From Sarcodiotheca gaudichaudii (Eukaryota > Rhodophyta > Florideophyceae > Gigartinales > Solieriaceae), in the NCBI GenBank assembly GCA_032355985.1, contig JAUKVZ010000004.1, positions 1 to 64,000 on the forward strand: a DNA stretch of 64,000 bases. Reading direction: 5' to 3'. The notes under the pieces are model-generated. The model had not been told where the DNA came from and did not search any database. It saw only the letters and a program-made list of their open reading frames with translations. Of this stretch, positions 24,438 to 32,244 are shown in pieces. Both the position numbers and the translations under genes were made by a program. How positions within the stretch are numbered: the first letter of the stretch is position 1; each line of letters opens with the position of its first letter.

Positions 24438-25595
24438 ATGCCGCTCACGAAGGAGCACGTGGAAAAGGCGCTTTCAAGCGTCCTGGAACCGGACATCAAA
24501 CGCGACCTCGTCACGATCGGCGCGATCAAGCAGATCGCCGTGTGCGATGGCATCGTGCGCGTTGGTGTGCGCTTGCCCATCGGCAGCAGCGCCTCGATGC
24601 AGCAGATGCGCCAGGAGATCGCGGGCGCGGTCTTTAACCATGCCGCCGAAGCGGGCGAGCCATGCAGCGAAGTGACGATCGAGTTCGTCGATGATGATGG
24701 CGCCGTGGTGGAAGCCTCGCGCGCCACGCAGAAGGAATCCACGGCGACCATCAGCCAGAAGCAGGGGGGACCGCCTCCGCAATCCGGCGGATCGCTGCCG
24801 GGCATCAAGCGCGTGATCGCGGTCGGCGCCGGCAAGGGCGGCGTGGGCAAATCGACGGTGTCGGTCAATCTGGCCGTGGGGCTGGCGCGCAAGGGATTTG
24901 CCGTCGGCCTGATGGATGGCGATATCTATGGCCCCAGCGCGCCGACGCTGCTCGGACTGAACGCCGAGGAGCCGGTCGTGCACCAGGGCATGATTCAACC
25001 CTTCACAAAGCACGGCATCAAGAGTGTGACGATGGGCCGCCTGGTGCCGGCGGAGAAGCCGCTGATCTGGCGCGGCCCGATGGCGCATGGCGCGTTCAAA
25101 CAGCTCGTCGAGCAGACGCATTGGGGCGAGCTTGATTACATGATCATCGACTTGCCGCCGGGCACGGGCGATGTGCCGCTGACAATGTCGCAGATGATGA
25201 GCCTGGATGGCGCAGTCATTGTCTGCACGCCGCAGAAAGTGGCGCAGGATGACGCGGTGCGCGCCGCAGGCATGTTCACGCAGCTCAATGTGCCGCTGCT
25301 GGGCGTCGTGGAGAACATGAGTTACTTCATCGGCGACGACGGCAAGGAGTACGACATCTTCGGGCGCGGCGGCGCCGAGCGCATGGCCCAGAACATGGGC
25401 ATGCCCTTCCTCGGTTCGATTCCGATCCATATGGAGCTGCGCGAGAACTCCGACGCCGGCGATCCCACGGCCAACTTCGAAGGCAACGAACAGCTGCGCG
25501 ATGAGCTGGAGGCCTTCGTGGCGCAGTTTGAGAATCAGCTTTCGCTCGCGGCGATGCAGAAGCAGCAGTCGACGCCGGAGTTGACCATCAGTTGA
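24438..25595 (+). CDS. Mrp/NBP35 family iron-sulfur carrier ATPase lacking the C-terminal CxxC
   Basis: The 385-residue protein starts after AAAGGAG. Residues 1-85 form the MIP18/DUF59-like domain (KEHVEKALSSVLEPDIKRDL), then comes the ParA/MinD-type ATPase with a deviant Walker A, AGKGGVGKST (131-140), MDGDIYGPS, and IIDLPPGTGDVPLT. This family carries Fe-S clusters to apoproteins. In most members ENMSYF is followed by CPxC; here it reads IGDDGKEYDIFG, with no Cys, so cluster binding by the classical pair is not possible. It converges with rmuC, overlapping by 8 bases. Call is firm for family, less so for Fe-S function. Confidence 0.92.
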   Translation: MPLTKEHVEKALSSVLEPDIKRDLVTIGAIKQIAVCDGIVRVGVRLPIGSSASMQQMRQEIAGAVFNHAAEAGEPCSEVTIEFVDDDGAVVEASRATQKESTATISQKQGGPPPQSGGSLPGIKRVIAVGAGKGGVGKSTVSVNLAVGLARKGFAVGLMDGDIYGPSAPTLLGLNAEEPVVHQGMIQPFTKHGIKSVTMGRLVPAEKPLIWRGPMAHGAFKQLVEQTHWGELDYMIIDLPPGTGDVPLTMSQMMSLDGAVIVCTPQKVAQDDAVRAAGMFTQLNVPLLGVVENMSYFIGDDGKEYDIFGRGGAERMAQNMGMPFLGSIPIHMELRENSDAGDPTANFEGNEQLRDELEAFVAQFENQLSLAAMQKQQSTPELTIS

Positions 25596-27042
25596 TGTTG
25601 GGCTGTCCGGACTTCGGCGTTTCAGCGATCAGGGGCGCCTGCTCTTGTGCATTGTCCGTCGCAGGCAGACTCTGAAACTCGCGGCATTCGCCTTCGACTG
25701 TCTGAAGCTGCTCAAGCTCTTTGGCGCTTCTGGCGCCCGACTCTTCGAACTTGCGCAGTGTCGGGATCAGGCGATTGTCGACGGAGCCGACGAAGCTGTT
25801 GTAGTGCTTGCGAGCGCTCTCGATGGACTTGCCAATGCGCTGGGCGTATTGCAGCGCGCCGACGGCTCGTTCGTGCAATTCCTTGCCCAGCGCGAAGAGT
25901 TCTTTAGCGCTTTCGGACAGACTGCGCTCGCGCCAGCCGACGTGCACGGCGCGAAGCAGACCGATGAGCGTCGAAGGGCTGGCGATGATCACGCCCTGCT
26001 GGGCGGCGAACTCCAGCAGCTGCGGCTGGCGCTGAAGCGCCGCATCGACGAACTGATCGCCGGGCACGAACATCACGACGAACTCGGGTGAGCCATCGAT
26101 GTGATCCCAGTACGTCTTCTTACCCAGCGCCTTGGCCTGCTCGAGCATGTGGCGGCTGAAGCGCTCCAGATGGCGCTCGGCCTGCTCGTGCTCGCCGCGG
26201 TCGCTTGACTCGATCGCTTCGAGATAGGCGTCGATATTCGCCTTGGCGTCAATCACGACGACGCGCCCGTTGGGCATGCGCACGACCATATCGGGACGCA
26301 GAGCAGCGCCTTCGTCGTCGCGCGTGGTGTGCTGCGTGTCGAAGTCGCAGTACTCGCGCATGCCGGCGATCTCGACGATGCGCTGCAGTTGGATTTCGCC
26401 GTAGCGCCCGCGCACTTCGGACTTGTGCAATGCGCTGACGAGGCGATTCGTCTCCTGCTTGAGCAGCTTGTTGGATTCGGCGATGGCCTTCACCTGCTCG
26501 GTGATGCCTGCGTAGGCGCCGGTGCGCTTCTCTTCGAGCTCGGCCAGATGCTTGCGCGTCTGTTCAAGTGTCTTACCCAGCGGCTCGACAAGCTTCTCGA
26601 CACCGAGCTTGCGCTCTTCAAGCTCCGCCTTCTGCTTCTCGTGCTGCTTTTTGAGCGTTTCGCCCGCGAGATTCAGGAAGCTCTTCTGCGAGCTTTCGAG
26701 GGCCTTGCCCGCCAGGCTGTTGAAGGTGTCTTCAAACTGCTTCTTCGCGGCTTCCGCGTGCTCGGCGAACTCTTTCTGCTTCTCGATCAGTGCGCGCTCG
26801 CGCTCTTCGAAGCGGGCGCACTGCACTTCAAACTCGGTGATCCGTCGATTGCATTCATCGAGTGACGCCTTGAGCGCCTGCTGCTCCTGACTCTGGCCGG
26901 CGAGATCCTTCTCCGCCTCCTCCATGCGGGAGCGGGCGACGTCGCGCTCGGAGACAAGCGCCGCCCGGGCTCGAAGCAGAAGGACGCAGTACACCCCGAG
27001 GGCGGCCAGAAGCACGGAAAGAATGATGATCGCGGGAAGCAT
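25588..27042 (-). CDS. rmuC: RmuC-like DNA recombination protein
   Basis: The 484-residue protein has an N-terminal TM helix (IIILSVLLAALGVYCVLLL), a long coiled coil (about 30-190), and a C-terminal restriction-endonuclease-like domain. Typical RmuC phrases are RGRYGEIQLQRIVEIAGMREYCDFDTQ, VVIDAKANIDAYLEAIE (the PD-(D/E)xK-like core, with Asp and Lys) and EFVVMFVPGDQFVDAAL. RmuC limits inversion at short repeats in E. coli; the mechanism is unclear. The start at 27042 has no alternative in family alignment. It is convergent with mrp. Confidence 0.93.
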   Translation of the reverse strand: MLPAIIILSVLLAALGVYCVLLLRARAALVSERDVARSRMEEAEKDLAGQSQEQQALKASLDECNRRITEFEVQCARFEERERALIEKQKEFAEHAEAAKKQFEDTFNSLAGKALESSQKSFLNLAGETLKKQHEKQKAELEERKLGVEKLVEPLGKTLEQTRKHLAELEEKRTGAYAGITEQVKAIAESNKLLKQETNRLVSALHKSEVRGRYGEIQLQRIVEIAGMREYCDFDTQHTTRDDEGAALRPDMVVRMPNGRVVVIDAKANIDAYLEAIESSDRGEHEQAERHLERFSRHMLEQAKALGKKTYWDHIDGSPEFVVMFVPGDQFVDAALQRQPQLLEFAAQQGVIIASPSTLIGLLRAVHVGWRERSLSESAKELFALGKELHERAVGALQYAQRIGKSIESARKHYNSFVGSVDNRLIPTLRKFEESGARSAKELEQLQTVEGECREFQSLPATDNAQEQAPLIAETPKSGQPNIN

Positions 27043-27415
27043 GAGGTCAGTGTACGCGCCGCCTGAAATCCCGCCTGCAACGGCGGTTCGGGCTGATCAG
27101 GGGCGCCGGGCGACAGGTTATCCCCCGAATCGAATGCCCGGATTGTGGGGGTTGGACTCAGGCGGCGGCGGCGTAGGGTGAACCCGTCTTCATCAGACTC
27201 TCCTCCTGCCCCAAGCGCCGTGCCTCTCCTCGCAGCCCTGCGTCGACAGCACGGCGTTCGGGGTTTTTGGGCAATGCCAAAACTCGCTGCGCATGAAAAA
27301 GGCCGAGGTCGACGGCGCTGGAAGCTTTGCGTGCGTCGACCCCGGCGCTGGTGCTGTGAGCGGCGCATCGTGTCATCGCGATGCGCGCCCTTCTATGCGC
27401 CCCGGGAGGTTTGCG
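27043..27415. other. Intergenic region between the dockerin-repeat gene and rmuC
   Basis: This gap of about 370 bases lies downstream of the dockerin-repeat gene and upstream of rmuC, both on the minus strand. Apart from the 11-codon frame at 27158-27193 I see no gene. A short dyad, GGGTTTTTGGGCAATGCC near 27255, is not a convincing terminator, and no promoter stands out. Confidence 0.4.
27158..27193 (-). CDS. Possible 11-codon peptide ORF with strong ribosome site
   Basis: On the minus strand AGGAGG stands 8 bases before an ATG that opens an 11-codon frame reading MKTGSPYAAAA and a stop. The ribosome site is better than that of most real genes in this window, but the frame is too short to judge by coding statistics. 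It lies between the dockerin-repeat gene and rmuC. It may be a leader peptide, or the end of a lost gene, since the same frame stays open upstream to 27376. Confidence 0.25.
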   Translation of the reverse strand: MKTGSPYAAAA

Positions 27416-28534
27416 TCAGCAGGCGCATAGACATAGTCCCCACAGTCCAAGGAGCAGCGCAAGGTCGCCGGAACCGACAGTGCCGTTGCCATCAAGATCA
27501 AATCTGCGGTTCATGGAGCCCCATGAGCCGAGCATCATGGCCAGATCGGATGATCCGACGACGCCGTCGCCATCGAAGTCCGGGCAGCACGGACCGAAGC
27601 CGGCGAGCAATTGATTCAGGTCCATGGCGTCCACCACCATGTCGCCATTGAGATCCGCCTGACAGCACGGATCGAGGAGTCCCATGAGGATGATCAGGTC
27701 CTGTGTCGTGACGATGCCGTCGCCATCAAGATCGGCAGGGCAAGCGCCCGCTGGACAAGGCCCCAGCATCGCCTGCAGCGCCGCGATGTCGGCGCCGTTG
27801 ACAGCGCCGTCTGCATTGATGTCGCCGCGGCAACAGGGACCGAAGTTCGCCATCAGGATCGCCTGATCATTCAGATCAACCATGCCGTCGCCATTGAGAT
27901 CGGCGGGGCACGGACCAACCGCCGGGCAGGGCCCGAACGCCGCGATCAGGATCAACAGATCGTTGTTGTCGACAAGGCGATCGTTATTGAGATCACCAAG
28001 GCAGCACGGACCGAAGGCCGCGAGCACGATATTCAGGTCCGCCAGATCGACGACGCCATCGCCATTGAGATCCGCCGGACAGACGCACAGCGGAGAGCAC
28101 ACGCCGAAGGCCGCCTGCACGATGTTGAAGTCGCGCTGATCGGTGACGCCATCGAAGTTCAGATCCGTCGGACAGCATGGAAGCGCCGGGCAGCCTGCGT
28201 TGATCGAGCACTGCATGATGGGCACATCCAGCGCATTGACCTGAAAGTCGCCATTGAGATCGCCCGGGCAGCACGTGCCGAACATCGTGCTGAGGATGGC
28301 GACATCCATCGGATTGCGGACGCCGTCGCCATTGAAATCACCCGGACATGCCAGGCCGGGCGGGCATGGTCCAAAGATGCTTGTGAGCAGCGCGACATCG
28401 GCTGCGTTGACCAGACCATCGCCGGTGAGATCGCCCGGACAACAACAACCGGGCGCTGGTCCGGCGCCCGCTGCCGCCGCCAACGACAGCGTCGCCAGAC
28501 CTGCGAGGATGCGCGTGGAGTTCGCGTTCGCCAT
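27416..28534 (-). CDS. Secreted protein made of about 12 dockerin-like calcium-binding repeats
   Basis: The ATG at 28534 follows AAGGAG and opens a 372-residue protein with a signal peptide (ILAGLATLSLAAAAGAGPA). All the rest is about 12 tandem units of 25-33 residues on the pattern CPxDLNGDGxVxxxDLxxLLxxFGPC. Asp/Asn at positions 1, 3, 5 and a hydrophobic followed by Asp at 12 form the calcium loop of dockerin type I or EF-hands. Linkers alternate between a short CC junction and a longer CPxxxxC junction, so the true unit looks like a pair, probably tied by disulfides. In planctomycetes this motif usually occurs once or twice at the C-terminus of large exoproteins. Here it stands alone; it may be a calcium-set scaffold outside the cell. 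No catalytic domain. Confidence 0.88.
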   Translation of the reverse strand: MANANSTRILAGLATLSLAAAAGAGPAPGCCCPGDLTGDGLVNAADVALLTSIFGPCPPGLACPGDFNGDGVRNPMDVAILSTMFGTCCPGDLNGDFQVNALDVPIMQCSINAGCPALPCCPTDLNFDGVTDQRDFNIVQAAFGVCSPLCVCPADLNGDGVVDLADLNIVLAAFGPCCLGDLNNDRLVDNNDLLILIAAFGPCPAVGPCPADLNGDGMVDLNDQAILMANFGPCCRGDINADGAVNGADIAALQAMLGPCPAGACPADLDGDGIVTTQDLIILMGLLDPCCQADLNGDMVVDAMDLNQLLAGFGPCCPDFDGDGVVGSSDLAMMLGSWGSMNRRFDLDGNGTVGSGDLALLLGLWGLCLCAC

Positions 28535-28771
28535 TCGTCCTTCTCCTTGCCACAGAAGGCGCCGAAGCGCCGCCATCGACCGGGCGCTGGTCGATTCGGT
28601 GGGCCTTACGCGGCTCAGGAACTTCCACGACAAGCCGCGTTCGTCCCGTCACTGATCAACAGCGGCAAGAGCGGCGCCACAGCGCCTGAGGCGAACAGGG
28701 CCCTCCAACGAGCGCGGGAGCGTCAGATGTGGTGGAAATATTGACCGGGGGCGAATGGCGCCCCTCAGCGG

Positions 28772-30205
28772 CTACCTGCCGGCAAACTCGCCGGCACGGC
28801 CCTTGCCCTGCTTCGGACCAGGCCGCAGTGCGAAGAGATCCCGAGCTTCCGGCGCCCGGACGGGGCGGGCGTAGATGCGCACGTCATCGATCATGCCGTT
28901 GAAGCAGGCAGGCCCGGCCGCAGCCGGATCGCGCCATTTCAGCGGGCAACCCCCGATGAGCAGCGCGGCTGACTCGGGCTCGGCGGACTGCAATGAATCG
29001 CCGTAGAAGGACATCGCGCGAACGAGTGTGCAGATGCGCTCGCCATCGAGATACAAAGCGATCGCATCCGGCCGGTAGGTGACGACAAGATGCCGCCAGT
29101 CGCCGGGACGAAGCTTGTGCGAGAGAGCGCCGCCGTCAAGACGCATGTTCGGCGCATGGGCGATCAGTCTGCCGCGCTCGATGGCGATGAGAAACGCCCC
29201 CGGCGCGCCTTCGACGGCGCGCGTCAGCACAGTCTGTTTCGAGTGCACATCATCCGGCGAGATCCACATGGAAATGGCGCCTTCAGATCGAAGCGTCAGA
29301 TCCGGATCGGTGATGACGAGCATGTCATCAGCGCCGTCAAACTGCGCCGCGGCGCCGAATGCGCCGGCATTGGCGATGCGCGCCCCGCGCAGTAGATCCC
29401 CATCGTGCGCGCTGCCATCATCGGCGACCACCCGATCGGGAAGCGCGAAGTCCAGCGTGAAATGCGCCTTGAGGCCGGCGTCGAGTCGTTGACCATTGAG
29501 TTCATACCCGGCGGCCCAGGCGATGCTTCGACGCAGGATCATTCGACCATCTTCATTGAGGCCGGCGAACGATTCCGGCGTCGGCCCCCACGGCAGAATC
29601 ACGCGCCGCGCCGGCGCCATGCCGCCACCGAAGAGTTGATCACCCGTATCGACGGCAAAGAACACACCGGCGCCGGTCACGCCATCATCAGCAAGCACGG
29701 CCACACCCGGCGCCAGCACACTGCCGGCGCGATTGAGCAGCTCTTCTTCGTGCAGGATGCGCAGCGCGCCGCCGCCGAAGGGACCGGTGATGACGTGGCC
29801 CTCGTGGACGATTTCAATCGTGTCGCCCATGAAATGTTCGCCGTTGGAAATCGTGAGCCCCAGCGCATCGGCGACGCCCAGCTCCTCGCTGACGACGCCG
29901 CGAGGCGTCTTGCGCAGCTTGGCGCCGAGCTCGGCGGACAGGACGCTCTGCGCGACGTACACAACATCCGCCAGCGCCGCGGCGTTCTGGAACGGCTCGT
30001 CATGGGCGCCGGCGCTGATCAGCGCCACATCGTGGCCCCAATGCTGGAAGAGCGCGACGCGCGCACGATCGACTTCCGTCAGTCGCTGCGCATCGCCGGC
30101 GACATAGAGAATCTCCGCCGCATTCGTGTGAATACCTGCGCAGCAGGTGATGAGCACGGCCAAGGCCATGCGCCACACCCCGTTCATCCTGGTTCTGCTC
30201 GACAT
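28772..30205 (-). CDS. Secreted LamG/concanavalin-like domain protein
   Basis: The 477-residue protein has a signal peptide (MALAVLITCCAGIHTNAAE); the start may be the ATG at 30205 or the one 18 bases further in. Residues 32-230 form an alpha/beta domain (EILYVAGDAQRLTEVDRARVALFQHWGHDV) resembling the unnamed flavodoxin-like sensor domains often found before LamG in planctomycete exoproteins. Residues 245-455 form a LamG/Concanavalin A-like jellyroll: AHFTLDF, AAQFDGADDMLVI, GAISMWISPDD, WRHLVVTYRPDAIALYLDG and FNGMIDDVRIYARPV. Such domains bind sugars or proteins at the surface. There is no anchor at the C-terminus. Confidence 0.8.
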   Translation of the reverse strand: MSSRTRMNGVWRMALAVLITCCAGIHTNAAEILYVAGDAQRLTEVDRARVALFQHWGHDVALISAGAHDEPFQNAAALADVVYVAQSVLSAELGAKLRKTPRGVVSEELGVADALGLTISNGEHFMGDTIEIVHEGHVITGPFGGGALRILHEEELLNRAGSVLAPGVAVLADDGVTGAGVFFAVDTGDQLFGGGMAPARRVILPWGPTPESFAGLNEDGRMILRRSIAWAAGYELNGQRLDAGLKAHFTLDFALPDRVVADDGSAHDGDLLRGARIANAGAFGAAAQFDGADDMLVITDPDLTLRSEGAISMWISPDDVHSKQTVLTRAVEGAPGAFLIAIERGRLIAHAPNMRLDGGALSHKLRPGDWRHLVVTYRPDAIALYLDGERICTLVRAMSFYGDSLQSAEPESAALLIGGCPLKWRDPAAAGPACFNGMIDDVRIYARPVRAPEARDLFALRPGPKQGKGRAGEFAGR

Positions 30206-30400
30206 GCCTGATGTGCCTCGGGCTGTTCCAACCCTGTGTGCCGGCGAAACCCCCGATGTTCGCCCGCGCCTCTTCCATCGGCAGCATGCGCGCGAGGGAC
30301 AAGGCGCAGGCGCAGGAGTTCACACACCGTTGCGCCGGGCCGATAACACCCGCATTTCGCTTGCACGCGCCGCGCCGGATAACCGACGAGGTCGCATCCA

Positions 30401-31603
30401 TCAATCCTCGACGAGCGCCACCGCGCCGGAGTCCACCGGCGCCAGTCGCCGTCCATCGATCTTCGTGAGGAAGATGAGGTCCATCCCCTGATGATCCTGC
30501 GGCCCGAAGACGGCCTCCACGCCGCCAAGATCAAAGACGCCCACCTTGCTGAACGCGTTGATGAGCTTCTCGCGCGTCGGCTCGCCGCGCACGTTTTCCA
30601 GCGCCTGGCAGAAGAGCCGCCCGGCCATGTAGCCCTCGAGACTGACGAACCCGATCTCGCGCTCGCGTCCGATGGACTTCATCGCCTTGTGAAACTCTGC
30701 GACGATGGGCAGATTCGTATCCCACGGAAAGGGCACGACCTGGGAGACAATGCAGCCATCGCCCGCGGCGCCCAGCGCGCTCTTGAGTTCCTTCACACCC
30801 ACCTGTGATGTGCTGCAGAAGATCGCGCCGGCCAGGCGATCATCCTTCTTCGCCGCCTTGACGAACGAGGCGCAGCGCTTCGCATCACCGACAAGCACGA
30901 TCGCTTCAGGGCGCAGCTCGGCGATGGCGTCGATTGCCGTATCCGTATTCGGATCACGCTCGCTGTAGGCGAATCCGCCCGCGGCCGTCATGCCTCGCTT
31001 GATCAGCGCCCGCTCAACTCCGGCGAACCCATTGCGCCCGACATCATCACTGGCGTAGAAGCATGCGATGCGATCGTATCCCTGCTCCTCGACCATGTGC
31101 TGCACGAGGCGCTCCATCTCCATGTGATGGCTGCCTCGCAGGTTGACGGCGTATCGCTTGTAGGGCGTTCGCAGCACCTCAGCGCCGGAAAGCGGCGCGA
31201 TGAATGGCGCCTTGCGCTGTTCGGCGACCATCAGGGCCGCCTGCGAGGTCTCCGTGCCGACGCCGCCGATCAGGGCAAGCACGCGCATCTTGTCCAGCAG
31301 CGTGTTGGTCGCCTTGACGGACATGACCGGGTCGAAGCCGTCGTTGATGGTCTTCAGCTCGATGCGCCGTCCATGCACGCCGCCCCGCTCATTGACCTGC
31401 GCAAAGCACGCCTCGAGCCCGGCGTTCATGCCAAGGCCCAGATGCGCATCGGCGCCGCGCAGGGCAGCCGCCTGCCCGACAAGAATGCGATCATTCGAAA
31501 CACCGGGATCGGCGCCGGCTGTTCGCGCAGAAGTAACAAACGCGATCACGGCAAGCGCGCCAAGCAGAAGCCCGGCGCGAAGAACGCTGCTGCAGGATGT
31601 CAT
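30401..31603 (-). CDS. Branched-chain amino acid-type ABC substrate-binding protein
   Basis: The start at 31603 follows GGGGGA at about 8 bases and gives 400 residues with a signal peptide (LLLGALAVIAFVTSARTAGA). The fold is the type I periplasmic binding protein (LivJ-like): ILVGQAAALRGADAHLGLGMNAGLEACFAQVNERGGVHGR is the classical opening, then LALIGGVGTETSQAALMVAEQRKAPFIAPLSGA and GYDRIACFYASDDVGRNG. No permease or ATPase genes adjoin it, so it is an orphan binding protein and may serve in sensing rather than import. The ligand is unknown. It is followed by the divergent-side gap leading to the LamG gene. Confidence 0.88.
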   Translation of the reverse strand: MTSCSSVLRAGLLLGALAVIAFVTSARTAGADPGVSNDRILVGQAAALRGADAHLGLGMNAGLEACFAQVNERGGVHGRRIELKTINDGFDPVMSVKATNTLLDKMRVLALIGGVGTETSQAALMVAEQRKAPFIAPLSGAEVLRTPYKRYAVNLRGSHHMEMERLVQHMVEEQGYDRIACFYASDDVGRNGFAGVERALIKRGMTAAGGFAYSERDPNTDTAIDAIAELRPEAIVLVGDAKRCASFVKAAKKDDRLAGAIFCSTSQVGVKELKSALGAAGDGCIVSQVVPFPWDTNLPIVAEFHKAMKSIGREREIGFVSLEGYMAGRLFCQALENVRGEPTREKLINAFSKVGVFDLGGVEAVFGPQDHQGMDLIFLTKIDGRRLAPVDSGAVALVED

Positions 31604-31771
31604 CAGTGTGGTCCCCCGAGAGAGTGGCTCGATCAGGGGGTGCATCGGCTTGCGCAGCGCGCAACTGATGGGGCGCCGAGTGAATCCGGATTTCCGGACG
31701 CGAGAATGTTGGAGGACGATCGAGTCGAACGAGCGCAGCGCGCAACATCTCATACAGCGATCAATTAGGAA

Positions 31772-32124
31772 TGGAGCCGGGGGGAATCGAACCCCCGTCC
31801 CGAAACAGCCAGAACGATGCCTCTACGCGTGTAGTCGTTGATTTAATCTCAGCCTCAGACCGGCCATCGACAGCCTGTCAGTCAGCCCAGCTTCCAGTAA
31901 ACCTCTCACTCTTCCGCCTGGATGCGCCATGGAAGAGCCAGCCCGATGATCGTCGAATGGGTCCCTATCGGGCGTCGGGACCCATTCGCACTACCTGATC
32001 TCAGGCAGCGAGTGCGTACTGCGGTTCGGCAGTTATAAAAGTTGCACGCTTGTTGACGCGGCCAGCGTGCGCCGCGACGCGCCACATCGAACCGGGAATG
32101 CCCGGTCGATACCATGTCGGCCCC
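31772..32124 (-). ncRNA. ssrA: tmRNA
   Basis: The 353-base RNA rescues stalled ribosomes by acting as tRNA-Ala and then mRNA. Its 5' end GGGGCCGACATGG and 3' end CGGGGGTTCGATTCCCCCCGGCTCCA pair in a seven-base acceptor stem (G1-C, G2-C, G3-U, G4-C, C5-G, C6-G, G7-C), and the T arm loop TTCGATT is intact. The discriminator is A; CCA is not encoded. The tag frame is at 32001-32045. Hairpins after the tag (GGGTCCCGACGCCCGATAGGGACCC) fit pseudoknot region. A one-piece, not permuted, tmRNA. Confidence 0.96.
32001..32045 (-). other. tmRNA tag reading frame
   Basis: The internal frame reads ATFITAEPQYALAA and then TGA. The YALAA end is the usual degron read by ClpXP. The resume codon is taken as GCA at 32043-32045, the usual Ala start; one codon earlier or later is possible. 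Confidence 0.88.
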
Positions 32125-32244
32125 ACTTGTCAAAGAAAACCTCAGAAGAGCATTATTCGCGCTTGGGCGCGTCGAGTCCAGCCCTTCATGCATATCGACG
32201 TGCAGGCGGTCGCCCTCAAGCGCCCCGCGCCCGCATATGTTTCG

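Noticed and set aside
27416-28534. Dockerin repeats as a possible CRISPR or DNA satellite
   Set aside because: The repeats are conserved at protein level but diverged in DNA, with no identical repeat or unique spacers.
27611-28744. Plus-strand frame of 377 codons opposite the dockerin repeats
   Set aside because: Its internal repeats simply mirror those of the dockerin gene, which has the calcium-loop pattern and signal peptide.
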